Shown piece after piece: positions 44,915-54,683 of a DNA stretch of 64,000 nt. Under the pieces are notes generated by a model. That model saw only the letters and a program-made list of their open reading frames with translations, did not search any database and was not told where the DNA came from. The stretch comes from QZKY01 sp963666295. Lineage in GTDB: Bacteria > Pseudomonadota > Gammaproteobacteria > Burkholderiales > Burkholderiaceae_D. A program made the position numbers and the translations under genes. Within the stretch, counting starts at the first letter, position 1, and each line of letters opens with the position of its first letter. The stretch is taken from NCBI GenBank assembly GCA_963666295.1, contig OY762707.1, forward strand, positions 2,108,001 to 2,172,000, given 5' to 3'.

Positions 44915-44938
44915 ATGGGCGTTTGCCCATTTTTTTTT
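44915..44938 (+). terminator. Strong intrinsic terminator/attenuator in the rimP leader
   Basis: ATGGGC, loop GTTT, GCCCAT, then nine T residues: a textbook Rho-independent terminator on the plus strand. There is no plus-strand gene upstream for several kb, so it must act on transcripts that start at the TATAAT at 44848. It therefore either defines a roughly 80-nt RNA or attenuates the rimP-nusA-infB operon. Confidence 0.8.
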
Positions 44939-45008
44939 GAGTGTATGAATTGCGTTCAAATGCGCGCTATTTGCGTCTCTATAGCGAGATGTGGTTTGGA
45001 GGGCAGGT

Positions 45009-45491
45009 TTGCAACTGTCGACTTTAATTGAGACAACGGTGAACGGGCTGGGCTATGACCTTGTCGATGTTGAAATGTTAGCTGGTGGCCATTTGCGGGT
45101 CTATATTGACGTCTTGCCGCAGTATGCTGAACTGGCCACGATTACCGTTTCGGATTGTGAGAAGGTGAGTCGTCAGTTGACGCATGTCCTGGCGGTTGAA
45201 GATCTCGATTACGAGCGTCTGGAAGTGTCTTCGCCAGGTCTGGACAGGCCGTTAAAAAGGTTAATTGATTTTGAACGCTTTGTCGGTCATGAAGCCAGCA
45301 TCAAATTGCGGGTGCCAGTGGACGGCACGAATCGCAAATCGTATCAGGGCATTTTGCATGAACCGGAAGGCGACCAATTGAAATTGGAAATTGAAACAAA
45401 AGAAGGGGCAGCGTTGCTGGAGTTTACGCTAGCTGACATTGACAAGGCACGTTTGGTGCCACAAGTGGATTTTAGGAGCCGCAAAGCATGA
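45009..45491 (+). CDS. rimP: Ribosome maturation factor RimP
   Basis: Needed for 30S subunit maturation. The start is a TTG at 45009 with GGAGG at 44998-45002, giving MQLSTLIETTVNGLGYDLVDVEM, the family N-terminus; an upstream GTG at 44991 would place extra residues before it. Length 160 residues. The motif EDLDYERLEVSSPGLDRPL is characteristic. Overlaps nusA by 4 bp. First gene of the rimP-nusA-infB-rbfA-truB group. Confidence 0.95.
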   Translation: MQLSTLIETTVNGLGYDLVDVEMLAGGHLRVYIDVLPQYAELATITVSDCEKVSRQLTHVLAVEDLDYERLEVSSPGLDRPLKRLIDFERFVGHEASIKLRVPVDGTNRKSYQGILHEPEGDQLKLEIETKEGAALLEFTLADIDKARLVPQVDFRSRKA

Positions 45492-47059
45492 GTCTCGAAA
45501 TTCTACAATTGGTAGATGCACTTGCTCGCGAAAAGAATGTTGACAAGGATATCGTGTTCGGTTCGCTCGAGCACGCGCTGGCGCTGGCGACCAAAAAGCG
45601 TTATGACGCAGAAGCAGATATTCGCGTGGCGATTGACCGTGAGACGGGCGAGTTGAATTCGTATCGCCGCTGGTTGGTGGTGCCTGATGAAGCCGGTTTG
45701 CAGATGCCGGATCAGGAAATTCTTTTTTTCGAGGCCAAGGAAGAATATCCAGATATCGAGATTGGCGAATATATCGAAGAAGAGATCGAGTCGGTTGAAT
45801 TTGGCCGCCGGTTTGCGCAGGACACCAAACAGGTCGTGCTGCAGCGTATACGTGACGCAGAGCGCGAGCAGATTTTGAGTGATTTTCTGGATCGGGGTGA
45901 TGTGCTGGTTAGTGGCATTATCAAGCGCATGGAGCGTGGTGATGCGATTGTGGATTGCGGCAAGGTCGAAGCCCGTTTGCCGCGCGATCAGATGATTCCA
46001 AAGGAAAACCTGCGTATTGGTGATCGTGTACGTGCCTATATTCAGAAAGTTGATCATACGACACGTGGCCCGCAAGTGATCTTGTCGCGCACGATGCCAG
46101 AGTTCATCATGAAACTGTTTGAGCTGGAAGTGCCGGAGATCGAACAAGGCTCTCTTGAAATCAAGGCGGCAGCGCGTGATCCTGGCGTGCGCGCCAAGAT
46201 CGCCGTGCACACGGATGACCGTCGCATCGACCCGATCGGCACCTGTGTAGGCATGCGTGGTTCTCGCGTGCAATCGGTTATGGCGGAAATGGCCGGAGAG
46301 CGAGTCGATATTGTGCTGTGGTCGGAAGACCCTGCTCAGTTTGTCATTGGTGCGTTGGCGCCAGCCAATGTCTCTTCCATTCTGGTTGACGAAGAAAAGC
46401 ACGCGATGGATGTGGTCGTGGACGAGGATAACCTGGCAATTGCGATTGGACGCAGCGGGCAGAACGTGCGACTGGCTTCGGATCTGACCGGATGGAAAAT
46501 CAACATCATGACGGTCGAAGAGTCGATGAACAAAGTGGCCAGCGAAAGAGAAGATATCTGCCAGCTCTTCATGACGAAACTGGATGTTGATCAGGAAGTG
46601 GCAGATATTCTGATTGATGAAGGCTTCGCGACACTGGAAGAAGTGGCCTATGTTCCCTTGTCGGAGATGCTTGAAATCGAAGCGTTTGATGAGGAAACCG
46701 TCAACGAGCTTCGTAACAGAGCGCGTGATGCATTGATTACAGTGGCTATTGTTTCGGAAGAAAGCCTTGGCGGTATGGAAGAATCGCTGCAGCAGCTTGA
46801 AGGCATGGAAAGAGATATTGCCGTTAAGTTGGGCTTGGCAGGCGTCAAGACACTGAAAGCGTTTTCAGAATTGGCTTACGATGAGTTCGGTGCGATTCTC
46901 GCGTTACCAGCGGAGCGGGCGCGTGAATTGATCGAAAACGGTTTCGAAGATGTCACCGATGAGGAAATGGATCTGATTGACGCTAAATATGACGATCAGG
47001 CAAAGGCTTTGCAAGAACATGTCTGGAGCCTGGTTGAGGCAGAATCCAAGGCAGAATAA
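45488..47059 (+). CDS. nusA: Transcription termination/antitermination factor NusA
   Basis: RNA polymerase-binding elongation factor, 523 residues. N-terminal domain begins MSLEILQLVDALAREKNV; then S1 (VSGIIKRMERGDAIVDCG), KH1 (PIGTCVGMRGSRVQSV), KH2 (NLAIAIGRSGQNVRLAS), and a C-terminal pair of acidic repeats (helix-hairpin-helix type) as in E. coli NusA. Starts within the rimP stop (ATGA). Long antisense open frames over it are shadows. Confidence 0.97.
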   Translation: MSLEILQLVDALAREKNVDKDIVFGSLEHALALATKKRYDAEADIRVAIDRETGELNSYRRWLVVPDEAGLQMPDQEILFFEAKEEYPDIEIGEYIEEEIESVEFGRRFAQDTKQVVLQRIRDAEREQILSDFLDRGDVLVSGIIKRMERGDAIVDCGKVEARLPRDQMIPKENLRIGDRVRAYIQKVDHTTRGPQVILSRTMPEFIMKLFELEVPEIEQGSLEIKAAARDPGVRAKIAVHTDDRRIDPIGTCVGMRGSRVQSVMAEMAGERVDIVLWSEDPAQFVIGALAPANVSSILVDEEKHAMDVVVDEDNLAIAIGRSGQNVRLASDLTGWKINIMTVEESMNKVASEREDICQLFMTKLDVDQEVADILIDEGFATLEEVAYVPLSEMLEIEAFDEETVNELRNRARDALITVAIVSEESLGGMEESLQQLEGMERDIAVKLGLAGVKTLKAFSELAYDEFGAILALPAERARELIENGFEDVTDEEMDLIDAKYDDQAKALQEHVWSLVEAESKAE

Positions 47060-47116
47060 TTCCGGGTGTTTTGAAAAAACGGAAATACGCTAAGTCATAC
47101 AAATAAAGAGGACTGA

Positions 47117-49951
47117 ATGGCGAGTAACAAAGTAGCGCAATTTGCAACTGAATTGAAAATGCCAGCAGACGTTTTGCTGGCGCAGTTGCGTGCGGCGGGC
47201 GTGGAAAAAACGTCTGCAGACGATACCCTGACTAATGATGACAAGGACAGGCTCTTGAGTCATCTTCGGCGCGCTCATGGAGCATCTGCGAAAACGGAAA
47301 AAAAGAAAATCACGTTGACGCGCAAGGAAACGTCAGAAATCAAGCAGGCAGATGCTTCCGGGAAGTCGCGCACGATTCAGGTCGAGGTGCGCAAAAAGCG
47401 TACTTTTGTTCAGCGTGATGACCAGGTTGCCACAAGGGTTCAAGCTACGGAGGTGGCGCCAATTATCGACGAGGCAGAACGTGAGCGTCGCGCGGAGGAA
47501 GCGAAGCGCCAGGCAGAACTGATTGCACGCCAGGAAGCGGATCTGCAAGCCAAGAAAGCAGAGTTGGCGCGACTGGAAGAAGAGAAGAAGACGCAGGCAG
47601 ATGCCGCGCAAAAGGCAAAGGAAGAGGCAGCTGAGCAAGCGCGTCAGGTGCTTGAGGAAGAAGAAAGTTTGAAGAAGAATCAGCAGGTAGACGAAGCGGC
47701 GGCTGCAGAATTGAAAAAAGCCAGAGAGGCAGAAGCGGCAAAAGAAGCGAAAAAAACGGCTGAAAAGGCTGAAAAGCAAGCGGTTCAGACTGAAAAGGCG
47801 CGTAAGGCGGTGGAAGATGAGGTCGCTCAAATCAAGGCGATGATGAGCGAGGCGCGTAAGCCGGCAAAACCTGCACCCAAGAAAGTTCCGGCTCAGGAAG
47901 TGGCTAAAAAACCGGAAGGGACTATCCGCAAGCCGGAAGAGAAGGCAGATAAAAAAGCGGGTGAGAAACCTGCTGGTGACAAAAAGGCGCCTGTTGACAA
48001 GAAGTCGGTCAAGTCAGCCAAGATAGCCTCTTCCTGGCAGGAAGAGGGCGCCAAGAAGCGCAGTCCGGGCGCTAAGGGTCGCGGCGGTAACGAGGCAGGG
48101 AAGAACGATGCATGGCGTAGCAGTGGGCCCAAAGGGCGCAGGGCCGCGCCTCCCAAAGACCGCCAGACCAATTTCCAGCAGCCGACAGAAGCCATTGTGC
48201 ATGACGTTCAAGTTCCAGAGACGATCACGGTTGCTGAATTGGCTCACAGCATGGCTGTCAAGGCGACCGAAGTTATCAAACAATTAATGAAACTCGGCCA
48301 GATGGTCACCATTAATCAGGTGCTGGATCAGGAAACAGCCATGATTCTGGTTGAGGAAATGGGGCATAAGGCATATGCAGCAAAACTGGACGATGTAGAG
48401 TCATTGCTGACGGAAGAGGGCTCTCAGGCAGACTATGTCATGTTGCCGCGCGCTCCCGTTGTGACCGTCATGGGTCACGTTGACCATGGCAAGACGTCAT
48501 TGCTGGACTACATTCGTCGTACCAAGGTTGCTTCTGGCGAGGCTGGTGGTATTACGCAGCATATTGGTGCTTACCATGTGCGCACAGAGCGCGGCATGAT
48601 TACCTTTCTCGATACGCCGGGACATGAGGCGTTTACAGCCATGCGTGCCCGCGGTGCGCAAGCGACTGATATCGTCATTCTTGTTGTTGCGGCTGACGAT
48701 GGAGTGATGCCGCAGACGAAAGAGGCAATTGCTCATGCCAAGGCAGCTGGTGTGCCGCTGGTTGTGGCGATCAACAAGATGGATAAGGACGGTGCGAATA
48801 AGGACCGTGTGATACAGGAGCTGGTTGCCGAAGGTGTGATACCAGAAGAATACGGCGGTGACGCACCATTTGTGCCAGTTTCTGCCAAGGCGGGTACGGG
48901 TATTGACGATTTGTTGGAAAACGTCTTGCTGCAAGCTGAAATTCTGGAATTGCAGGCACCAGTCGATGCACCGGCTAAAGGGCTGGTGGTTGAGGCGAGG
49001 CTGGACAAGGGTAAAGGTTCCGTTGCGACGGTGCTGATTCAGTCCGGCACACTGAAACGCGGTGACGTGGTGCTGGCGGGGAACGAGTACGGCCGTGTTC
49101 GTGCGATGCTGGATGAAAATGGCAAGGCCGTTACCGAGGCTGGCCCGTGCATTCCGGTCGAAATCCAGGGCTTGACTGGTGTGCCGGCGGCCGGTGAAGA
49201 AGTGCTTGTCATGGCTGAGGAACGCAAGGCGCGTGAAATCAGTCTGTTCCGTCAAGGCAAGTATCGTGATGTGAAACTGGCCAAGCAGGCGGCGGCTAAA
49301 CTGGAAAATCTGTTTGACCAGATTTCTGAAGGCCAGGTTCAGAATCTGCCGATGATTATCAAGACGGATGTTCAGGGTTCGCAGGAAGCGCTGGTGCAAT
49401 CAATGCAGAAGCTTTCCACGGATGAGGTGCGCGTTCAGGTTGTCCATGCAGGTGTGGGCGGTATTACCGAATCGGACGTCAATCTGGCAGTGGCTTCCAA
49501 TGCGATCATTATCGGCTTTAATACGCGTGCCGATGCGTCGACGCGCAATCTGGCTGAAAACAACGGAATTGATATCCGCTACTACAACATCATTTATGAC
49601 GCGATTGACGAGGTCAAGTCAGCCTTGTCTGGCATGTTGGCGCCAGAGAAGCGTGAACAGGTTATTGGTCTGGTAGAGATCAGACAGGTCATCATGGCGA
49701 GTAAAGTGGGTGCCATTGCAGGCTGTCAGGTACTTGAAGGGCTTGTGCGTCGTGGCGCGCCTGTTCGTCTGCTGCGTGACAATGTCGTGATCTGGAACGG
49801 TGAAATTGATACGCTTAAGCGCTTCAAGGACGATGTACGTGAAGTCAAGTCTGGGTTCGAGTGTGGTTTGACCCTGAAGGGTTATAACGACATCAAGGTA
49901 AATGACCAGGTCGAAGTATACGAGATTCTGGAAATTGCACGGACGCTGTAA
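47117..49951 (+). CDS. infB: Translation initiation factor IF-2
   Basis: GTPase that brings initiator tRNA to the 30S subunit. Length 944 residues. The N-terminal domain MASNKVAQFATELKM is followed by a long charged, Ala/Glu/Lys-rich, probably helical linker (about residues 100-330). The GTPase domain has G1 GHVDHGKTS, switch and G3 DTPGHEAF, G4 NKMDK, then domains II-IV ending in the fMet-tRNA-binding C2 domain. GAGG precedes the ATG. Lies 57 nt after nusA. Confidence 0.97.
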   Translation: MASNKVAQFATELKMPADVLLAQLRAAGVEKTSADDTLTNDDKDRLLSHLRRAHGASAKTEKKKITLTRKETSEIKQADASGKSRTIQVEVRKKRTFVQRDDQVATRVQATEVAPIIDEAERERRAEEAKRQAELIARQEADLQAKKAELARLEEEKKTQADAAQKAKEEAAEQARQVLEEEESLKKNQQVDEAAAAELKKAREAEAAKEAKKTAEKAEKQAVQTEKARKAVEDEVAQIKAMMSEARKPAKPAPKKVPAQEVAKKPEGTIRKPEEKADKKAGEKPAGDKKAPVDKKSVKSAKIASSWQEEGAKKRSPGAKGRGGNEAGKNDAWRSSGPKGRRAAPPKDRQTNFQQPTEAIVHDVQVPETITVAELAHSMAVKATEVIKQLMKLGQMVTINQVLDQETAMILVEEMGHKAYAAKLDDVESLLTEEGSQADYVMLPRAPVVTVMGHVDHGKTSLLDYIRRTKVASGEAGGITQHIGAYHVRTERGMITFLDTPGHEAFTAMRARGAQATDIVILVVAADDGVMPQTKEAIAHAKAAGVPLVVAINKMDKDGANKDRVIQELVAEGVIPEEYGGDAPFVPVSAKAGTGIDDLLENVLLQAEILELQAPVDAPAKGLVVEARLDKGKGSVATVLIQSGTLKRGDVVLAGNEYGRVRAMLDENGKAVTEAGPCIPVEIQGLTGVPAAGEEVLVMAEERKAREISLFRQGKYRDVKLAKQAAAKLENLFDQISEGQVQNLPMIIKTDVQGSQEALVQSMQKLSTDEVRVQVVHAGVGGITESDVNLAVASNAIIIGFNTRADASTRNLAENNGIDIRYYNIIYDAIDEVKSALSGMLAPEKREQVIGLVEIRQVIMASKVGAIAGCQVLEGLVRRGAPVRLLRDNVVIWNGEIDTLKRFKDDVREVKSGFECGLTLKGYNDIKVNDQVEVYEILEIARTL

Positions 49952-49962
49952 AGTCGAAAACT

Positions 49963-50352
49963 ATGGCTAAGCGCAAGAAATCAATGCCGGGCAGGGGGTT
50001 GCGGGTCGGAGACCAGATCCAGCGCGACCTGTCTGAAATCATTGCCCTGGAACTGAAAGATCCAAGAGTGGGCATGGTGACGATCAGCGAGGTTCAGGTT
50101 ACGCCGGATTATGCGCACGCCAAGGTGTATTTCACGACCTTGACGGATGATCCTGAGGCAATACAGGAAACGCTGATCGGGTTACGCAAGGCCTCCGGGT
50201 TCATGCGTACCCAGTTGTCGCGACGACTGCACATTCACACTTTGCCGCAGCTGAATTTCATTCACGACACGAGCACGATGCGTGGCCTGGCCTTGTCGAA
50301 TCTGATAGATCAGGCTAACGCCGAGCGAGTCAGTGACGTTGACGAACAGTAA
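49963..50352 (+). CDS. rbfA: Ribosome-binding factor A
   Basis: Small KH-fold protein of 129 residues that helps 16S rRNA 5'-end maturation and cold adaptation. Recognised by RVGDQIQRDLSEIIALELKDPRVG and VTPDYAHAKVYFT, and the late LPQLNFIHDTST motif. Starts 11 nt after infB, within the same operon. Confidence 0.95.
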   Translation: MAKRKKSMPGRGLRVGDQIQRDLSEIIALELKDPRVGMVTISEVQVTPDYAHAKVYFTTLTDDPEAIQETLIGLRKASGFMRTQLSRRLHIHTLPQLNFIHDTSTMRGLALSNLIDQANAERVSDVDEQ

Positions 50353-50387
50353 TCGTTGCTAGCCCGGTGCTAGGGGCAAAGCGGAAA

Positions 50388-51320
50388 ATGGCAAAATCCT
50401 CACAAAAACAAAAACGCGACATCGTTAATGGCGTTTTGCTGCTGGACAAGCCGGACGGGATTTCCAGTAATGATGCCCTGACCAGGGCAAGGCGATTGCT
50501 CAACGCCAGAAAAGGCGGACACACTGGCACGCTGGATCCGTTTGCGACCGGCCTGCTGCCACTGTGTTTTGGTGAAGCTACCAAGTTTTCTCATGATCTG
50601 CTGAATTCAGACAAAGTCTACGAGACGACGGTGCATCTGGGCGTCACGACGTCGACAGGCGATACCGAAGGCGATGTGACTGGCACGGATGTTGTTGATG
50701 TCGATGCCAACCAGATTGAGGCGGCTCTGGCTGCATTCAGGGGCGACATTGAACAGGTGCCGCCCATGCACTCCGCGTTGAAATTCGAAGGCAAGCCGCT
50801 TTACGAATATGCGCGCGCAGGTGTGACGCTGGAACGGAAAGCGCGCAAGGTGACGATTCATTCACTGGAACTACTCGATTACACCCCGCCGTATCTTCGT
50901 CTGCATGTGCATTGCAGTAAAGGGACATACATTCGTGTATTGGGGGAGGATATTGGTGAATATCTTGGCTGCGGCGCGCACTTGAAAGCTTTGCGGCGTG
51001 TGCAGGTTGGGCATTTGACGCTGGAAGGCGCGCACAAACTGGCAGAACTGGAAAATGTATTGGCAGAGGAGCGTGAGGCATTGCTCCAGCCTGTCGACAG
51101 TTTGCTTTCGACTTTGCCAGTCATCGAGCTTGACCCAGATTTGACCAGGCGCTACCTGCATGGCCAGCGTTTGCCACTCGCCGAAGACGGTACGGATATT
51201 CTGGAGTTACAGGGCCGGGTGCGTGTTTATCGCGCATCCGATTATGCTTTGCTTGGTACCGGTGTGATTTCTCCCTATGGTGTGTTGGCACCTGAGAGAT
51301 TGATAGCGACGCAAGAGTAG
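50388..51320 (+). CDS. truB: tRNA pseudouridine-55 synthase
   Basis: Makes pseudouridine 55 in the T loop of tRNAs. Length 310 residues from ATG 50388. Catalytic aspartate in GGHTGTLDPFATGLLPLC; other motifs are LLLDKPDGISS, VPPMHSALKFEGKPLYEYAR and CSKGTYIRVLGEDIG. The longer frame from 50367 adds seven residues with no support. It lies 35 nt after rbfA. C-terminal domain resembles the longer TruB type. Confidence 0.96.
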   Translation: MAKSSQKQKRDIVNGVLLLDKPDGISSNDALTRARRLLNARKGGHTGTLDPFATGLLPLCFGEATKFSHDLLNSDKVYETTVHLGVTTSTGDTEGDVTGTDVVDVDANQIEAALAAFRGDIEQVPPMHSALKFEGKPLYEYARAGVTLERKARKVTIHSLELLDYTPPYLRLHVHCSKGTYIRVLGEDIGEYLGCGAHLKALRRVQVGHLTLEGAHKLAELENVLAEEREALLQPVDSLLSTLPVIELDPDLTRRYLHGQRLPLAEDGTDILELQGRVRVYRASDYALLGTGVISPYGVLAPERLIATQE

Positions 51321-51405
51321 TTGCTTTTCAGTTTGCTTTTTAATAAAACGCCGCGCCCAACGCATTCGCGGCTACAATCACGGCTTTTCAAAAGTAATTT
51401 CAAAG

Positions 51406-53241
51406 ATGAACAAATCAGAACGCGCCATACGTAATATCGCCATTATTGCCCACGTTGACCACGGCAAGACGACACTGGTTGACCAGATGCTGCGGCAATC
51501 AGGCACCTTTCGCGAAAATCAGCAGGTTGATGCGCGCGTAATGGACTCCAATGACCTGGAAAAAGAGCGTGGCATCACGATTCTGTCAAAAAATTGCGCT
51601 ATCGATTACCGGGGCACGCATATCAATATCGTCGATACACCTGGCCATGCTGATTTTGGTGGCGAAGTCGAGCGCGTGCTATCGATGGTGGATAGCGTAT
51701 TGTTGCTGGTTGATGCTGTTGAAGGGCCGATGCCGCAAACGCGTTTTGTGACGCGCAAGGCGCTTGGGTTGGGATTAAAGCCGATTGTGGTCGTAAACAA
51801 GGTAGACCGTCCGGGCGCACGCCCTGACTGGGTCGTTAATGCTACTTTCGACTTGTTTGACAAGCTCGGCGCAACCGAAGAACAACTCGACTTTCCTGTG
51901 GTCTATGCGTCGGCGCTCAACGGTTATGCCGGTCTGGAGGCGGAGGTTCGTGAGGGTACGATGGATCCTCTTTTCGAAGCGATTCTTGCACATGTGCCGG
52001 TGCGCAATGATGATCCTGACGGACCGCTGCAGATGCAAATTTGTTCCCTTGACTATTCTTCTTATGTCGGAAAAATCGGGATCGGTCGCGTTAATCGTGG
52101 ACGTATCAAGGCTGCGCAAGATGTTCTGATCGTGGATGGGCCGGGGGCTTCACCAATCAAGGCGCGCATTAATCAGGTGCTTCATTTCAAGGGTCTGGAC
52201 AGGGAACTGGTTCAAGAAGCCGCAGCAGGCGATATTGTACTGATTAACGGGATTGAGGAGATTGGCATTGGCTCGACGGTTTGCGCACTGGATGCGCCAG
52301 ACCCATTGCCGATGCTCACGGTGGATGAACCGACGCTGACGATGAATTTTATGGTCAACACATCACCTTTGGCTGGACGTGAAGGCAAGTTCGTGACTAG
52401 TCGCCAATTGCGAGAGCGCCTTGAGCGTGAATTGAAAGCGAACGTCGCTTTGCGCGTCTTGCCGACGGATGACGATACTGTGTTTGAAGTGTCCGGACGC
52501 GGCGAGCTGCATCTGACCATTCTGTTGGAAAACATGCGTCGGGAAGGTTATGAACTGGCCGTGTCGCGTCCGCGCGTGGTGATCAGGGAGATTGACGGCG
52601 TACGCCACGAGCCGTATGAAATTTTGACAGTCGATATTGAAGAAGGGCACCAGGGCGGTGTCATGGAAGAGTTGGGTCGTCGCCGAGGCGAATTGCAGGA
52701 TATGCAGCCGGATGGGAAAGGGCGGGTTCGCCTGGACTACCGCATTCCGGCGCGTGGGCTGATTGGGTTTCAGGGTGAGTTCATGACCTTGACGCGCGGT
52801 ACAGGGCTGATGAGCCATATCTTTGATGGTTACGCGCCCGTTGATGCTGGCAAAGGCGAGATTCCCGGTCGTCGAAATGGTGTGCTGGTGTCGCAGGACG
52901 ACGGCGCAGCAGTGGGTTACGCGCTCTGGAAGCTGCAGGAGCGTGGGCGAATGTTTGTTAGCCACAACGACCCTGTCTATGAGGGTATGATCATCGGCAT
53001 CAATGCGCGCGACAACGATTTGACAGTCAATCCGATCAAGGGCAAGCAGTTGACAAACGTGCGTGCATCCGGATCTGATGAGGCGGTGCGTCTAACACCG
53101 CCGATTCAGTTGACGCTTGAATATGCGGTTGAATTTATCGACGATGATGAACTGGTGGAAATTACGCCAAAAAGCATTCGTTTACGCAAACGCTTCCTGA
53201 AAGAGCACGAACGGAAACGCGCCAGCCGGGAAGCCCACTAA
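51406..53241 (+). CDS. typA: Ribosome-associated GTPase TypA/BipA
   Basis: Translational GTPase of 611 residues involved in ribosome assembly and stress responses. G1 AHVDHGKTTLVD, switch I RGITILSKN, G3 DTPGHADFGGEVERV, G4 NKVDRP; then EF-G-like domains with the BipA-specific C-terminal RASGSDEAVRLTPP. The 85-bp gap to truB holds TACAAT at 51373-51378, which may be a -10 element, so it may have its own promoter. Confidence 0.96.
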   Translation: MNKSERAIRNIAIIAHVDHGKTTLVDQMLRQSGTFRENQQVDARVMDSNDLEKERGITILSKNCAIDYRGTHINIVDTPGHADFGGEVERVLSMVDSVLLLVDAVEGPMPQTRFVTRKALGLGLKPIVVVNKVDRPGARPDWVVNATFDLFDKLGATEEQLDFPVVYASALNGYAGLEAEVREGTMDPLFEAILAHVPVRNDDPDGPLQMQICSLDYSSYVGKIGIGRVNRGRIKAAQDVLIVDGPGASPIKARINQVLHFKGLDRELVQEAAAGDIVLINGIEEIGIGSTVCALDAPDPLPMLTVDEPTLTMNFMVNTSPLAGREGKFVTSRQLRERLERELKANVALRVLPTDDDTVFEVSGRGELHLTILLENMRREGYELAVSRPRVVIREIDGVRHEPYEILTVDIEEGHQGGVMEELGRRRGELQDMQPDGKGRVRLDYRIPARGLIGFQGEFMTLTRGTGLMSHIFDGYAPVDAGKGEIPGRRNGVLVSQDDGAAVGYALWKLQERGRMFVSHNDPVYEGMIIGINARDNDLTVNPIKGKQLTNVRASGSDEAVRLTPPIQLTLEYAVEFIDDDELVEITPKSIRLRKRFLKEHERKRASREAH

Positions 53242-53276
53242 AGATCGGAACTTGCCACACAGGATTTCTCTGTATT

Positions 53277-54170
53277 TTGCATAAGCCTCTCACACACCGA
53301 CGCGCGCTAGTCTTCATGATTTGTGCAGCGACGCTCTGGAGCATTGCTGGCGTATTTACCCGCCACCTGGAGGAGGCACGCAGTTTTGAGGTTACCTTTT
53401 GGCGCAGTGTGTTTGCCGCAATATTCATGATGGTTGTTCTGGCCTGTCAGCACCGAAGCGGTACGTTGGCGAAAATTCAGAAAGCCGGATGGGTTGGTGT
53501 TTTTTCAGGATTTTGCTGGGCCATGATGTTCATTGGCTTCATGCTGTCGCTGACCCTGACAACAACGGCCAACACGCTGGTCATATGCAGCCTGACACCG
53601 TTGGTGACGGCGATTTTTGCCTGGGTATTTTTGAAGCAGCGCACGCCAAGGCGAACATGGGTAGCGATTGCCATTGCTTTTTCAGGCATTGTTGTGATGT
53701 TTGCGGGTAGTCTGATGGAGTTTGGTCGGTCTCATTTGCTGGGCATCAGTGTGGCGATGATGCAGCCGATCTTCGCCTCAGCCAATTTTGTTATTTTCCA
53801 GAAGTCGGGCCGCGAACTGGATCTGATTCCTTCAGTCTTGCTTGGCGCGATTTTTTCTGCATTGATCATGTTGCCGCTGGCGATGCCATTTAAATCTTCT
53901 TTGCACGACATTGGCATCATGGCGGTTCTAGGAGTGTTTCAACTGGGTTTGGCATGTGTGTTATTGATTATTGCGTGCCGATCGCTTTCTGCACCGGAAG
54001 TGGCATTGCTTGCAATGCTGGAGGTGGTTCTGGGGCCGTTCTGGGCGTGGATTGGGGCAGGCGAAGTGCCGGCTAGTACATCGTTGCTGGGAGGCGTCTG
54101 TGTGCTGGTCGCCCTCGCGATCAATGAAATCGGCCTTTTACGCCAGTTAGGAAGAATGAATATACCGTGA
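53277..54170 (+). CDS. EamA/DMT-family transporter
   Basis: Inner-membrane drug/metabolite transporter of 297 residues with about ten helices in two EamA repeats (first repeat includes ATLWSIAGVFTRHLEEA and FWRSVFAAIFMM). Substrate unknown. The start is uncertain: TTG at 53277, with AGGA some 12 bases upstream, gives a complete first helix; the ATG at 53316 would truncate it. It lies 35 bp after typA and on the same strand; whether they share transcription is unclear. Confidence 0.85.
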   Translation: MHKPLTHRRALVFMICAATLWSIAGVFTRHLEEARSFEVTFWRSVFAAIFMMVVLACQHRSGTLAKIQKAGWVGVFSGFCWAMMFIGFMLSLTLTTTANTLVICSLTPLVTAIFAWVFLKQRTPRRTWVAIAIAFSGIVVMFAGSLMEFGRSHLLGISVAMMQPIFASANFVIFQKSGRELDLIPSVLLGAIFSALIMLPLAMPFKSSLHDIGIMAVLGVFQLGLACVLLIIACRSLSAPEVALLAMLEVVLGPFWAWIGAGEVPASTSLLGGVCVLVALAINEIGLLRQLGRMNIP

Positions 54171-54233
54171 CGCGGCCATGCCGACTTTTTGTGGTGTATT
54201 CGCGTATGGCTTGAGAAATCTTGGCAAACCGCA

Positions 54234-54262
54234 TTGACACATTTCGTGCACGATTGTTAAAT
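54234..54262 (+). promoter_or_regulatory. Sigma-70 promoter of hupB
   Basis: TTGACA (54234-54239), exactly 17 bp, TTAAAT (54257-54262). Start of transcription near 54270 leaves a leader of about 90 nt that contains a hairpin directly before the Shine-Dalgarno. Confidence 0.6.
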
Positions 54263-54323
54263 GAAGGCTTGTGTTTTTCAGCCTGGACAAAAATGTTTCA
54301 GGCACAGGGGTGTGATGGTTTAC

Positions 54324-54339
54324 GTGGTTGTAAAACCAC
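54324..54339 (+). other. Leader hairpin before hupB ribosome site
   Basis: GTGGTT, loop GTAA, AACCAC forms a 6-bp stem 18 nt upstream of the GTG start and just before AAGGAGAG. No T tract follows, so it is not a terminator. It might affect mRNA stability or translation of hupB. Confidence 0.4.
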
Positions 54340-54357
54340 CTAGTTAAGGAGAGAGGC

Positions 54358-54630
54358 GTGAATAAGACGGAACTGATTGAACATATTGCGGCATCAGCGG
54401 ATATTTCCAAAGCGGCAGCGGCACGCGCGCTGGATGCGATGATTGATGCAGTAAAAACGACGCTTGGTTCAGAGGGTGTAGTTGCTATTGCCGGCTTTGG
54501 AACATTCAGTGTCGGGCAGCGTGAGGCGCGCCAGGGCCGTAATCCGCGTACGGGTGAAGTAATCGAAATCGAAGCAGCAAAAATTCCTAAATTTAAGGCT
54601 GGTAAATCGCTGAAAGATGCTGTAAACTAG
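54358..54630 (+). CDS. hupB: DNA-binding protein HU-beta
   Basis: Nucleoid-associated histone-like protein of 90 residues. Starts MNKTELIEHIAASADISKA; the DNA-binding arm is GFGTFSVGQREARQGRNPRTGE and ends VPKF-equivalent IPKFKAGKSLKDAVN. Begins with GTG, supported by AAGGAG upstream. Two tRNA genes follow, then ppiD, the same order as in many beta-proteobacteria. Confidence 0.97.
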   Translation: MNKTELIEHIAASADISKAAAARALDAMIDAVKTTLGSEGVVAIAGFGTFSVGQREARQGRNPRTGEVIEIEAAKIPKFKAGKSLKDAVN

Positions 54631-54683
54631 CGTCTTTGTCGAGGTGGCAATCGATAAAAAGTTCGGCTGACTTGGCGTTCGTA

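Noticed and set aside
45503..46402. 299-codon minus-strand open frame opposite nusA
   Set aside because: Composition is that of a complementary-strand shadow; no ribosome site or family resemblance.
48497..49399. 300-codon minus-strand open frame opposite infB
   Set aside because: Antisense to the conserved GTPase domain; no recognisable domain.
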